DNA of 64,000 nucleotides, taken from positions 1-64,000 of the forward strand of contig NZ_MU158697.1 of NCBI RefSeq assembly GCF_015210005.1, written 5' to 3'. The DNA is from Sphingobacterium hungaricum (GTDB taxonomy: Bacteria > Bacteroidota > Bacteroidia > Sphingobacteriales > Sphingobacteriaceae). A model generated the notes under the pieces. The model was not told the DNA's origin, did no database searches, and worked only from the letters and a program-made list of their open reading frames with translations. The position numbers were made by a program, and so were the translations under genes. Below are positions 54,582 to 62,209 of the stretch, one piece after another (positions within the stretch are counted from its first letter, which is position 1; every line of letters begins with the position of its first letter).

Positions 54582-55472
54582 ATGCAGTACAAAAAACGAA
54601 TTTTCATCGATACAGTTGCTAAGCATACGTTCAAACTAACCGGCTATTTAGTCTTGGCTTTGTTAGGCGGTATTTTTGGCATGTTGCTTTACAATGCAAT
54701 ATCCTTCTTTGCTGAAGTACGCCCTATCGATTTTTTGACAGACCGCGAATGGAACCCGACCGCAAACGAGCCGATATACGGAATCCTACCTTTGATTATC
54801 AGCACATCGCTGGTTTCATTTGGAGCCATGCTGATTGCGATTCCGTTAGGAATCGGAACCGCAGCATTTATTTCTGAATATGCCAGTCCACGATTAAAAA
54901 ACATATTGAAGCCTTTAGTCGAAATGCTAGCCGCAATTCCTTCTGTTGTTATTGGATTTTTGGGAATTGTATTAGTCGGTCCTCAAATTGCTGAATTTGC
55001 GAATTTACCGAATGGATTAAATGCCCTGAATGGTTCGATTTTATTGGCCATTATGGCTTTGCCAACAATCATCACAATTTCGGAAGATGCGATTCATTCG
55101 ATTCCGAAAACTTACCGCGAGGCCAGTTACGCATTAGGCGCATCCAAATGGCAGACCTTATTAAAAGTAACCATTCCTGCCGCAGCGCCTGGAATTATCG
55201 CTGCTGTCATGCTTGGATTGGGAAGAGCAATCGGTGAAACCATGACTGTCTTGATGGCAACTGGCAATGCATCGCTGTTTCCATCGGATTTCTTTGATTC
55301 AGTCAAAACAATTACAGCGACCATCGCCATTGAAATGGGCGAAGTTCCATATCAAACAACACATTATTTTGCGCTGTTTGCGATTGCCATTGTCTTGTTC
55401 TTCATGACCTTGATTGCCAATCTGATTGGAGAATATTTTATAAACCGTTTTAGAAAATACCATGCAGCTTAA
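54582..55472 (+). CDS. pstC: phosphate ABC transporter permease PstC
   Basis: I start PstC at ATG 54582, just after the pstS stop, rather than the in-frame TTG at 54543 inside pstS. The 296-residue permease has six membrane helices and the binding-protein-dependent transport signature with an EAA-like loop (TYREASYALGASKWQTLLKV, about residues 177-196). It overlaps pstA by 11 nt. Confidence 0.94.
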   Translation: MQYKKRIFIDTVAKHTFKLTGYLVLALLGGIFGMLLYNAISFFAEVRPIDFLTDREWNPTANEPIYGILPLIISTSLVSFGAMLIAIPLGIGTAAFISEYASPRLKNILKPLVEMLAAIPSVVIGFLGIVLVGPQIAEFANLPNGLNALNGSILLAIMALPTIITISEDAIHSIPKTYREASYALGASKWQTLLKVTIPAAAPGIIAAVMLGLGRAIGETMTVLMATGNASLFPSDFFDSVKTITATIAIEMGEVPYQTTHYFALFAIAIVLFFMTLIANLIGEYFINRFRKYHAA

Positions 55473-56319
55473 GTTTAAAAAATTAACACCGATTGTTGAA
55501 TGGGGAACGCTGCTGTTAACCACAGGCTTGGTTTGCTTTTTCTTATTCGTTATTCTTTATGATATTATTACCAAAGGCTGGTCGGTTTTATCATGGGAAT
55601 TTATTAGCAAATTACCGACTCAGGGAATGACCAAAGGAGGCGTTTTATCTCCGATTATCGGAACTGTCCTTCTTACGTTATTAACTGCTGTTTTTTCAAT
55701 TCCCTTTGGAATATGCTGTGCAATTTACTTAAATGAGTACGCACAAAATAACTGGCTGACACGGACAATCCGTGCATCCATTCGTAATCTTTCGGGCGTT
55801 CCGTCGATTATTTATGGTTTGTTTGGTTTAGCATTGTTTGTTCAAGCCATGAGCTTAGGAACTTCCATTTTATCTGCGGGTCTGACATTGGGTTTGCTTT
55901 CGCTGCCTTACATTATTACGACTACAGAAGAAGCGCTATTGAGAATCCCAGCAAGTACGCGCGAAGCCGCTTTGGCTGTAGGCGCGACGAAATTCGAATC
56001 GATTAAAGACGTCGTGTTGCCATCGGCTTTGCCGGGAATATTGACGGGCGTTGTATTGACTTTATCGAGAGCTGCTGGAGAAACCGCTCCCATCCTATTT
56101 ACTGGAGCTGCATTTTATATCAACAGCGCCTCCGGCGCAATGAACCAAGAATTTATGGCTTTGCCATACCACTTATACATGTTATCAACACAGCACCAAT
56201 CCATCGAAGAAGTAAGGCCGATTGCCTACGGAACAGCTTTGGTATTGATTATCGTTGTGTTCTTAATGAATTTAACTGCTTTTTACATACGTTATAAATA
56301 CAGAAAAAATGATCAATAA
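55462..56319 (+). CDS. pstA: phosphate ABC transporter permease PstA
   Basis: The 285-residue permease pairs with PstC. Six helices are visible; the EAA-like loop STREAALAVGATKFESIKDV contacts PstB, and SRAAGETAPILFTGA is the PstA signature. It overlaps pstC and pstB by 11 nt each, consistent with translational coupling. Confidence 0.94.
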   Translation: MQLKFKKLTPIVEWGTLLLTTGLVCFFLFVILYDIITKGWSVLSWEFISKLPTQGMTKGGVLSPIIGTVLLTLLTAVFSIPFGICCAIYLNEYAQNNWLTRTIRASIRNLSGVPSIIYGLFGLALFVQAMSLGTSILSAGLTLGLLSLPYIITTTEEALLRIPASTREAALAVGATKFESIKDVVLPSALPGILTGVVLTLSRAAGETAPILFTGAAFYINSASGAMNQEFMALPYHLYMLSTQHQSIEEVRPIAYGTALVLIIVVFLMNLTAFYIRYKYRKNDQ

Positions 56320-57055
56320 TCTTTCGGCAAAAAATCTAAATGTGTGGTTTGGAGAAAAGCACGTATTGAAAAACGTTGATGTAGAATTTCCAAAAAATCA
56401 AGTCACTGCATTAATCGGCCCATCGGGTTGCGGAAAAAGTACTTTATTGCGTTCATTTAACCGCATGCACGACCTTTCGCCAGATGCCAAAATAGAAGGA
56501 ACGTTGACAATCGACGATCTTAATCTGTACCAAAAAGATATTCCGGTCACGGATATCCGCAAGCGTATTGGAATGGTTTTTCAGAAAGCCAATCCTTTTC
56601 CAAAAAGTATTCAAGAAAATATTGCTTATGGTTTGCGCATTAACAATTTAAGCTACAACCAATCCTATATCCAAAAAGCATTAGAAGAAGCCTTTCTTTG
56701 GGATGAGGTAAAAAACGACCTTAAAATGCCTGCGACACGGCTTTCAGGAGGACAACAGCAACGCTTATGTATTGCTCGCGCGGTTGCTTTACGTCCGGAA
56801 GTAATCTTAATGGACGAACCTTGTTCTGCTTTGGATCCAGTTAGCACATTAAAAATCGAAGAACTTATTCATAAGTTAAAAGAAAAATATACGATTGTCA
56901 TCGTCACGCACAACATGCAACAGGCTCAACGCGTTGCCGATAAAACCATTTTCATGTATTTAGGAGAGGTAAAAGAAGAAGGAAAAACCTACGATATCTT
57001 TAACAATCCAGTAAATGAAATCACCAAAAACTACATTAGCGGTCATTTTGGGTAG
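56309..57055 (+). CDS. pstB: phosphate ABC transporter ATP-binding protein PstB
   Basis: The 248-residue ATPase has Walker A GPSGCGKST (about 38-46) followed by the PstB-typical LLRSFNRMHDL, the signature LSGGQQQRLCIARAVA, Walker B VILMDEPCSALDP, and the switch VIVTHNMQQAQRVAD. It powers phosphate uptake through PstCA. No phoU follows; the operon ends here. Confidence 0.96.
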   Translation: MINNLSAKNLNVWFGEKHVLKNVDVEFPKNQVTALIGPSGCGKSTLLRSFNRMHDLSPDAKIEGTLTIDDLNLYQKDIPVTDIRKRIGMVFQKANPFPKSIQENIAYGLRINNLSYNQSYIQKALEEAFLWDEVKNDLKMPATRLSGGQQQRLCIARAVALRPEVILMDEPCSALDPVSTLKIEELIHKLKEKYTIVIVTHNMQQAQRVADKTIFMYLGEVKEEGKTYDIFNNPVNEITKNYISGHFG

Positions 57056-57280
57056 GGTTAGTATATAGTAGTTAGTATATAGTATTTAGAAATGGCTAGC
57101 TATCAAATCTTGTCGGATTAGATTTCGAAATATTTAGCATGCAGTTGCATACAAATAAAAATATTGAATAGCTGATCGTTAAGGAATAGATGTGTCTAGT
57201 TCCCTATTCTGCAAAACGATACTAAACCCTAGATTCTAAATACTAATATCTAGATACTAAATACTAAAATCTAAATACTA
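57053..57280. repeat. inverted TAGTATTTAGA-rich repeats flanking a 140-nt segment
   Basis: The left arm (57053-57091) has GTAGGGTTAGTATATAG and TAGTATTTAGA; the right arm (57219-57280) carries the complementary ATACTAAACCCTAG and TCTAAATACTA, plus extra ACTAAATACTAAAATC copies. The arms are imperfect inverted repeats around a unique AT-rich core with no ORF. A short MITE-like element or an intergenic microrepeat island are both possible. The -7 box of pth uses the last bases of the right arm. Confidence 0.55.
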
Positions 57281-57286
57281 CTTTTG
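57279..57286 (+). promoter_or_regulatory. -7 box of pth, at the edge of a repeat
   Basis: TACTTTTG matches TAnnTTTG and ends 5 nt before the ATG at 57292, as in pstS, so a leaderless mRNA is predicted. No TTG at -33. Confidence 0.45.
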
Positions 57287-57291
57287 CAATA

Positions 57292-57852
57292 ATGAATTAT
57301 TTAATCGTAGGCTTAGGAAATATAGGTAAAGAATATGCAGATACGCGCCATAACATCGGTTTTATGGTCGCTGATGAATTGGCGAATCAGGCGGGTTCAT
57401 CCTGGTCAACATTGAAACTTGCTTTCTATACTGAGTTTAAATTCAGGGGAAAAAATGTATTCGTGATCAAACCAACTACGTATATGAATTTGAGCGGAAA
57501 AGCTGTCAATTATTGGATGCAACAATTGAAAGTTCCGATTGAAAATGTTTTGGTTATTGTTGATGATTTGGCTATTCCATTTGGCTCATTGCGGATAAAA
57601 CCAAAAGGAAGCGCTGCTGGGCATAATGGCTTGCGCTCTATCGAAGCACTTTGTGGCGGACAAAATTATCCTCGTTTGCGATTTGGAATCAGCGACAATT
57701 TTACTAAAGGACATCAAGTCGATTATGTGCTTGCACCATTTGATAAGGATGAACAAAAAGAATTGCCAGCTTTAATCGAGGATGCTGTAAAAATGTGTCA
57801 GAGTTTTGTGAGCATTGGAATCGGATTGACGATGACCAATTTTAATAAATAA
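57292..57852 (+). CDS. pth: peptidyl-tRNA hydrolase
   Basis: The 186-residue enzyme releases peptides from tRNAs dropped during translation. Catalytic His21 and Asn11-region residues are in LIVGLGNIGKEYADTRHNIG, TTYMNLSGKAV holds the substrate Asn, and PKGSAAGHNGLRSI contains the later His. Normal length. It is a single gene between a repeat island and the convergent M56 gene. Confidence 0.96.
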   Translation: MNYLIVGLGNIGKEYADTRHNIGFMVADELANQAGSSWSTLKLAFYTEFKFRGKNVFVIKPTTYMNLSGKAVNYWMQQLKVPIENVLVIVDDLAIPFGSLRIKPKGSAAGHNGLRSIEALCGGQNYPRLRFGISDNFTKGHQVDYVLAPFDKDEQKELPALIEDAVKMCQSFVSIGIGLTMTNFNK

Positions 57853-57855
57853 AAA

Positions 57856-57890
57856 AGCCGCAGGAAGAGCTTCCAAACGGCTAATTTTAT
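57856..57890. terminator. possible terminator between pth and the M56 gene
   Basis: An outer AGCCG / CGGCT stem encloses an inner GGAAG / CTTCC stem, with an upstream A6 run and a partial downstream T tract. It may serve both convergent genes. Confidence 0.5.
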
Positions 57891-57910
57891 TAACTAAACA
57901 AATTCTTCTG

Positions 57911-59791
57911 CTATTGATTCTTGATCAGAAAATAGCCTTTCAATATTTCTGTTTCTGTTCCTTTTGACTTTTCAAGAACATAATAATACCTACCGTCTTT
58001 CAGATCGCCACCTTTCCAGTTATTCTTGTAATCCGTATTGGTGTAAACAGCTGAACCGGAAGGCTCGGTTAACGTAATTTTCAGCTTTTCGTTTGAAGCT
58101 TTTTTGAATGCCAATGGCTTAGTTTTACTTACGACATAGCCTTCATTGACATCATTTGAATTGAAATTAGCAGATGCGTTTCTACTCCCATACCCAGTAA
58201 CCACAACTGAATTGTTTGAGGTACCTGTCGGTTTACCCTGAACAACGACTCCATTGACTTTTGTAGCTACTAGTATAACCCCTTCTTTTGCCTTTTCGCC
58301 ATAAATGGCTGTTGCGGATGCATCCTTTAAAATAGAAACCGATTCTATATTATTTGGATCTATTGTTTTGAAATAATCTGATGAAGTTTCCTTTCCGTCT
58401 ATAATGTACAGCGGTGATTTAGAAATTTTGCTGGTATCGGACTTTGTAGAGATTCTTATTCCGGTAACTTTTCCCCGAACCTGCGGTGCATCCGTATTTC
58501 CTTTTGTTGTAATTTTCACCACGCCATTTGCCCCCTTGCTTCCATACAGAGTTTCAGCACTCGCATCTTTTAAAACCTCAATATGTGATATTGCATTTGG
58601 GTCGACATGGCCAAGATCAGAACTAATTTGTTCGACACCATCTACAATTAATAATGGCTGAACGGTCTTTTTTGTGCCACGAAAAAGTATTTGAGCTCCC
58701 ATATCTGTTGAACTTTCAAAAATTACAGTATCTAACCCTTCGTTATTATTTGAAGTGTATGTATAATTAAAAGTTGACTTAACAACGGTATCCTTCACTT
58801 CCTTCACATTTTCCTTTACAACAGTATCTGGTACCGCTTCAAATGTCGTTTGAACCGTTTGGCTTAGATCTTTTGAAATCGCTTTGAAATCTGTTTCTTG
58901 AGCAACTTGGACAACTTCTGCAATCTTTGCATCAGCGGTATCAATCGTAAATGCTCCTGCCGTGAATATGAAAAGTGGGAACAAAAAAGCATACTTGCTC
59001 AACTCCAATTTGGACGATCGTTTTTTATTCATCATTGTAATGCGTTTTTTTAATGATTTAAAATTAAATTGATTACTAATGCCTATCGCGATACCTTGCT
59101 TGGTCACATTCAACAGGCTGTATTGATAGGTCTGTTTATCGAATCCTTTATTCAGCACGTGCTGATCGGTCAGGAATTCCAAATTTTCTCGAACAGCATT
59201 GCGCATCAGCCATACGAATGGATTGTACCAACAACATATTAATACCATTTCAAACAATAAAATATCGATCGTGTGAAGGCCTTTCACATGAATATCTTCA
59301 TGTTTAAAAATATCTTGCAACTCCAGCTCTTCGTGCTGTTGTTTATTGACGTAGATTTTTTTCAGAAACGAAAACGGGACAATAGGAATAAACACATTTC
59401 GGTATAAATATTCCTGCCATTTTGCGGGTTTCGAATTTAAATGAATGCGAAGCAGGCTGACCATCTGCATCAGGAACTTCAGCGTAAACACAAGAATTCC
59501 AAATAACAGCAAACTTAATAGAATGTTATCCAGCGTAAACATGGATCTCGCTTCCGCATTAAAAAATCCTTCAGGAATAAATGAAACGTATTCACTAATC
59601 GGTTCGATATGCTTTTGAAATAATGCTTTTAAATCTAAAAATGGATAAGTAAAAGCAAACACGACCGATAGCAAAAAATAATTCCTATTCGATTGATAAA
59701 AGGTAAGTTTTCTTAGCAGAAATCGATAGCCTAAATAACTGATTGCTAATAAAATATTTACCTGAATAATATAAATTAATAACGCTTCCAT
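57911..59791 (-). CDS. BlaR1-like M56 metallopeptidase with two TonB-plug-like repeats
   Basis: The 626-residue protein has about four membrane helices and a zinc-protease HExxH at 164-168 (HEDIH), followed by NPFVWLMRNAVRENLE. A last helix lies near 266-285. In place of BlaR1's penicillin-sensing domain, the periplasmic half holds two similar segments (about 372-430 and 452-515) of the type PLLIVDGVEQ...IEVLKDASAETLYGSKGANG and PLYIIDGKET...VSILKDASATAIYGEKA, as in plug domains of SusC-like receptors. The protease probably cleaves the BlaI-like repressor next to it. The sensed signal is unknown. Confidence 0.88.
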   Translation of the reverse strand: MEALLIYIIQVNILLAISYLGYRFLLRKLTFYQSNRNYFLLSVVFAFTYPFLDLKALFQKHIEPISEYVSFIPEGFFNAEARSMFTLDNILLSLLLFGILVFTLKFLMQMVSLLRIHLNSKPAKWQEYLYRNVFIPIVPFSFLKKIYVNKQQHEELELQDIFKHEDIHVKGLHTIDILLFEMVLICCWYNPFVWLMRNAVRENLEFLTDQHVLNKGFDKQTYQYSLLNVTKQGIAIGISNQFNFKSLKKRITMMNKKRSSKLELSKYAFLFPLFIFTAGAFTIDTADAKIAEVVQVAQETDFKAISKDLSQTVQTTFEAVPDTVVKENVKEVKDTVVKSTFNYTYTSNNNEGLDTVIFESSTDMGAQILFRGTKKTVQPLLIVDGVEQISSDLGHVDPNAISHIEVLKDASAETLYGSKGANGVVKITTKGNTDAPQVRGKVTGIRISTKSDTSKISKSPLYIIDGKETSSDYFKTIDPNNIESVSILKDASATAIYGEKAKEGVILVATKVNGVVVQGKPTGTSNNSVVVTGYGSRNASANFNSNDVNEGYVVSKTKPLAFKKASNEKLKITLTEPSGSAVYTNTDYKNNWKGGDLKDGRYYYVLEKSKGTETEILKGYFLIKNQ

Positions 59792-59798
59792 AAGTTTC

Positions 59799-60155
59799 TT
59801 ATCCTTTCTTAATCATAGCAATTATTTCTTCCAATTCCTTAGCCGACAATTTCTCTTCTTTCACGAAAAAAGAAACCATTTCCTTGTAGGAATTCTTGAA
59901 ATAATCATCCACAAATGAGTTCATGAATTTGGCTTTATAATCTTCCTCAGAAATGATCGGCTCGTATCTTTTTGCATTCGCATACCTCACCGGCTTCACA
60001 TACCCTTTCTTCTCCAAATTCTTTATCGTTGAAGCCAAAGTCGTATAAGGTGGCTTTTCTGTTTTTAGATTATCCAATATTTCTTTTACAAATCCGCCAT
60101 TCAATTGCCAAATGGACAACATGGCTTCCTGCTCTTGAATTGTTAACTTTTCCAT
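59799..60155 (-). CDS. BlaI/MecI/CopY-family transcriptional repressor
   Basis: The 118-residue winged-helix protein has the BlaI plan: LTIQEQEAMLSIWQLNGGFV at the N-terminus, the DNA-reading PPYTTLASTIKNLEKKGYV helix and wing, and the C-terminal dimerisation segment. It should repress itself and the M56 gene 7 nt downstream until the M56 protein cleaves it. A perfect palindrome upstream of its start is the likely operator. Confidence 0.93.
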   Translation of the reverse strand: MEKLTIQEQEAMLSIWQLNGGFVKEILDNLKTEKPPYTTLASTIKNLEKKGYVKPVRYANAKRYEPIISEEDYKAKFMNSFVDDYFKNSYKEMVSFFVKEEKLSAKELEEIIAMIKKG

Positions 60156-60179
60156 ATTAATTACTAATTATTCACAATA

Positions 60180-60196
60180 TTACGAAAAATTCGTAA
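60180..60196. promoter_or_regulatory. candidate BlaI-type operator
   Basis: TTACGAA-AAA-TTCGTAA, a perfect 7-bp inverted repeat. It lies just downstream of the minus-strand -7 box at 60202-60209, so a bound dimer would cover the transcription start. BlaI-family operators are short palindromes of this kind. Confidence 0.65.
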
Positions 60197-60201
60197 ACAA
60201 A

Positions 60202-60209
60202 CAAAAATA
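60202..60209 (-). promoter_or_regulatory. -7 box of the blaI-like/M56 pair
   Basis: On the minus strand TATTTTTG matches TAnnTTTG, 47 nt upstream of the repressor start and next to the palindrome. Confidence 0.5.
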
Positions 60210-60358
60210 AAATATTTTTTTATCGATTTTTAGCTTTCGATCTGTTCGATGGTATTAAGTTAAAATTACCATTTCTGCATAAACGTCAGCATAACAGCTC
60301 TTTTTCCGCAGTACATGCATATTATGACCATCAAATGTTTTTTTAATTTTCCAAAGCT

Positions 60359-60388
60359 TTTGTAAAAAGCTTGATTTTTTTACATTTG
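60359..60388 (+). promoter_or_regulatory. promoter of gltA
   Basis: TTTG (60359-60362), 18-nt spacer, TACATTTG (60381-60388), with the ATG 20 nt further. Full Bacteroidota consensus. Confidence 0.75.
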
Positions 60389-60408
60389 TATAAATAAGAA
60401 AAATAAAC

Positions 60409-61695
60409 ATGTCGGAAAAAGCAACACTAAATTTTGATGGTACATCCCATGAATTTCCTATTGTAGTTGGAACAGAAAATGAAAAAGCGATAGATATTTC
60501 TAAACTTCGCGACCAAACAGGTTATATCACATTAGATGCAGGATTTAAAAATACTGGCGCTACTAAAAGTGCAATTACATTCTTAGATGGTGAACAAGGT
60601 ATTTTACATTATAGAGGATATTCCATTGAACAGTTAGCAGAGAAATCAACTTTTCTAGAAGTTGCTTATTTACTGATTTATGGTGATTTGCCTTCGGCAA
60701 AAGCATTGGAAACATTCCGTGCGGATATCAAAAAACAAATGATGATCCACGAGGATATGAAAAATTTCTTCACTGGATTTCCATCTAAATCCCATCCGAT
60801 GGGCCAGTTATCCTGTTTAGTTGGCGCATTGTCTGCATTCTATCCAGAATCATTGAATCCCAATGCAAGCGAAGAAGAAGAAAACAAAACCATGATCAAT
60901 TTATTGGCAAAAATGCCAACGATTGTTTCTTGGATCCAAAAGAAATCATTAGGCCATCCAGTTGTTTATCCAAAAAACAATTTGGGATATATCGAAAACT
61001 TCATGAACATGATTTTCGGAGAAGTGAACGATGAAAAAACATTCGATCCGGTTGTTATTCAAGCAATGCATACTCTATTGATTTTGCATGCTGATCACGA
61101 ACAAAATTGTTCTACATCAACTGTGCGTATGGTTGGTTCTTCGAATGCGAATTTATATGCTTCTATCTCAGCAGGTATCAATGCTTTATGGGGTCCTTTG
61201 CATGGTGGAGCAAACCAAGCGGTTATTGAAATGTTGGAAGACATCAAAAATGACGGCGGTGACGCTGATAAATATTTAGCGAAAGCAAAAGATAAAAATG
61301 ATCCTTTCCGTTTAATGGGATTTGGCCATAGAGTGTACAAAAACTTCGATCCTCGTGCAAAAATCATTAAAAAAGCATGTGATGATGTGTTGGAAAAATT
61401 AGGCGTTGATGATCCAGTTTTGGATATCGCAAAACGTTTAGAAGAAGCTGCGCTTAAAGATCAATACTTTATCGACCGAAAATTATATCCAAACGTGGAT
61501 TTCTATTCGGGTATTATCTACAGAGCTTTAGGATTTAAATCAGATATGTTTACTGTTTTATTTGCTTTAGGTCGTCTACCAGGATGGATTGCACAATGGA
61601 AAGAAATGCGCGATAATAAAGAGCCAATTGGCCGTCCGAGACAAGTATATGTTGGCGAGACAATCCGCGAATATGTTCCTTTGGACAAAAGATAA
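60409..61695 (+). CDS. gltA: citrate synthase (type II)
   Basis: The 428-residue enzyme condenses acetyl-CoA and oxaloacetate to citrate. The catalytic set is present: His in GPLHGGANQAV, His in GFGHRVYKNFDPRA, and Asp in NVDFYSGI. The HEQNCSTSTVR and GRPRQVYVGE segments are typical of Gram-negative type II synthases. Normal length; a strong promoter and terminator bracket it. Confidence 0.96.
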   Translation: MSEKATLNFDGTSHEFPIVVGTENEKAIDISKLRDQTGYITLDAGFKNTGATKSAITFLDGEQGILHYRGYSIEQLAEKSTFLEVAYLLIYGDLPSAKALETFRADIKKQMMIHEDMKNFFTGFPSKSHPMGQLSCLVGALSAFYPESLNPNASEEEENKTMINLLAKMPTIVSWIQKKSLGHPVVYPKNNLGYIENFMNMIFGEVNDEKTFDPVVIQAMHTLLILHADHEQNCSTSTVRMVGSSNANLYASISAGINALWGPLHGGANQAVIEMLEDIKNDGGDADKYLAKAKDKNDPFRLMGFGHRVYKNFDPRAKIIKKACDDVLEKLGVDDPVLDIAKRLEEAALKDQYFIDRKLYPNVDFYSGIIYRALGFKSDMFTVLFALGRLPGWIAQWKEMRDNKEPIGRPRQVYVGETIREYVPLDKR

Positions 61696-61707
61696 ATTTA
61701 AAAAATT

Positions 61708-61745
61708 AAAGTAAACGCTCATTGAAAAATGGGCGTTTACTTTTT
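61708..61745. terminator. rho-independent terminator of gltA
   Basis: AAAGTAAACGCTCAT / ATGGGCGTTTACTTT stem with a TGAAAA loop and T5 tail. It lies between convergent genes and may also stop the XRE transcript. Confidence 0.85.
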
Positions 61746-61750
61746 GAAGC

Positions 61751-62062
61751 CTAAATTAATTCCACATTAAAATTGACTTTTGCTTTCAAAGCATTAAACA
61801 CTTTTAAAACAGTTTCTAAAGTCACATTATTTAGATTATTTTCAAGTTTTGAAATTTGTGCACGTTGAACACCTATCAACTCCCCTAGTTGTTCTTGTGT
61901 CAACTTTCGCTCAATTCTCACTTTGCGAATCATTTTGCCCAACACAACCAACTGAAGTTCTTGCTCGTAAGCTGTTCTTTTTTCCGTTCCTAATTCGCCG
62001 ATGAATTCGTCCTTTATTTCATCGAACGTAAACAACACCCTATTTTTATTGATTTTTCTCAT
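61751..62062 (-). CDS. XRE-family helix-turn-helix protein (HigA-like, orphan)
   Basis: The 103-residue protein has an N-terminal acidic part (1-40) and a Cro/C1-type HTH (about 43-95) with IERKLTQEQLGELIGVQRAQ and ISKLENNLNNVTLETVLKVF. The layout matches HigA/RelB-type antitoxins usually encoded after a RelE-like toxin. On the minus strand the upstream 147 nt contain no toxin frame, so it is either an orphan antitoxin or a solo regulator. Confidence 0.85.
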   Translation of the reverse strand: MRKINKNRVLFTFDEIKDEFIGELGTEKRTAYEQELQLVVLGKMIRKVRIERKLTQEQLGELIGVQRAQISKLENNLNNVTLETVLKVFNALKAKVNFNVELI

Positions 62063-62171
62063 GTTGATTTTCCTTAATTAAATTTCCGAAAATAAATTCT
62101 TTGCTAATCATTTTATTCTAAATATTTCATTATAGCCTACTAAATTACTAGAGCAATTCCCCACTTTTACG

Positions 62172-62179
62172 TATGTTTG
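62172..62179 (+). promoter_or_regulatory. candidate -7 box before nuoH
   Basis: TATGTTTG matches TAnnTTTG, 30 nt before the nuoH start, suggesting that transcription of this part of the complex I operon begins here. Confidence 0.5.
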
Positions 62180-62209
62180 TAGGCAATTAAGAATTATTCT
62201 AAACGAAAT

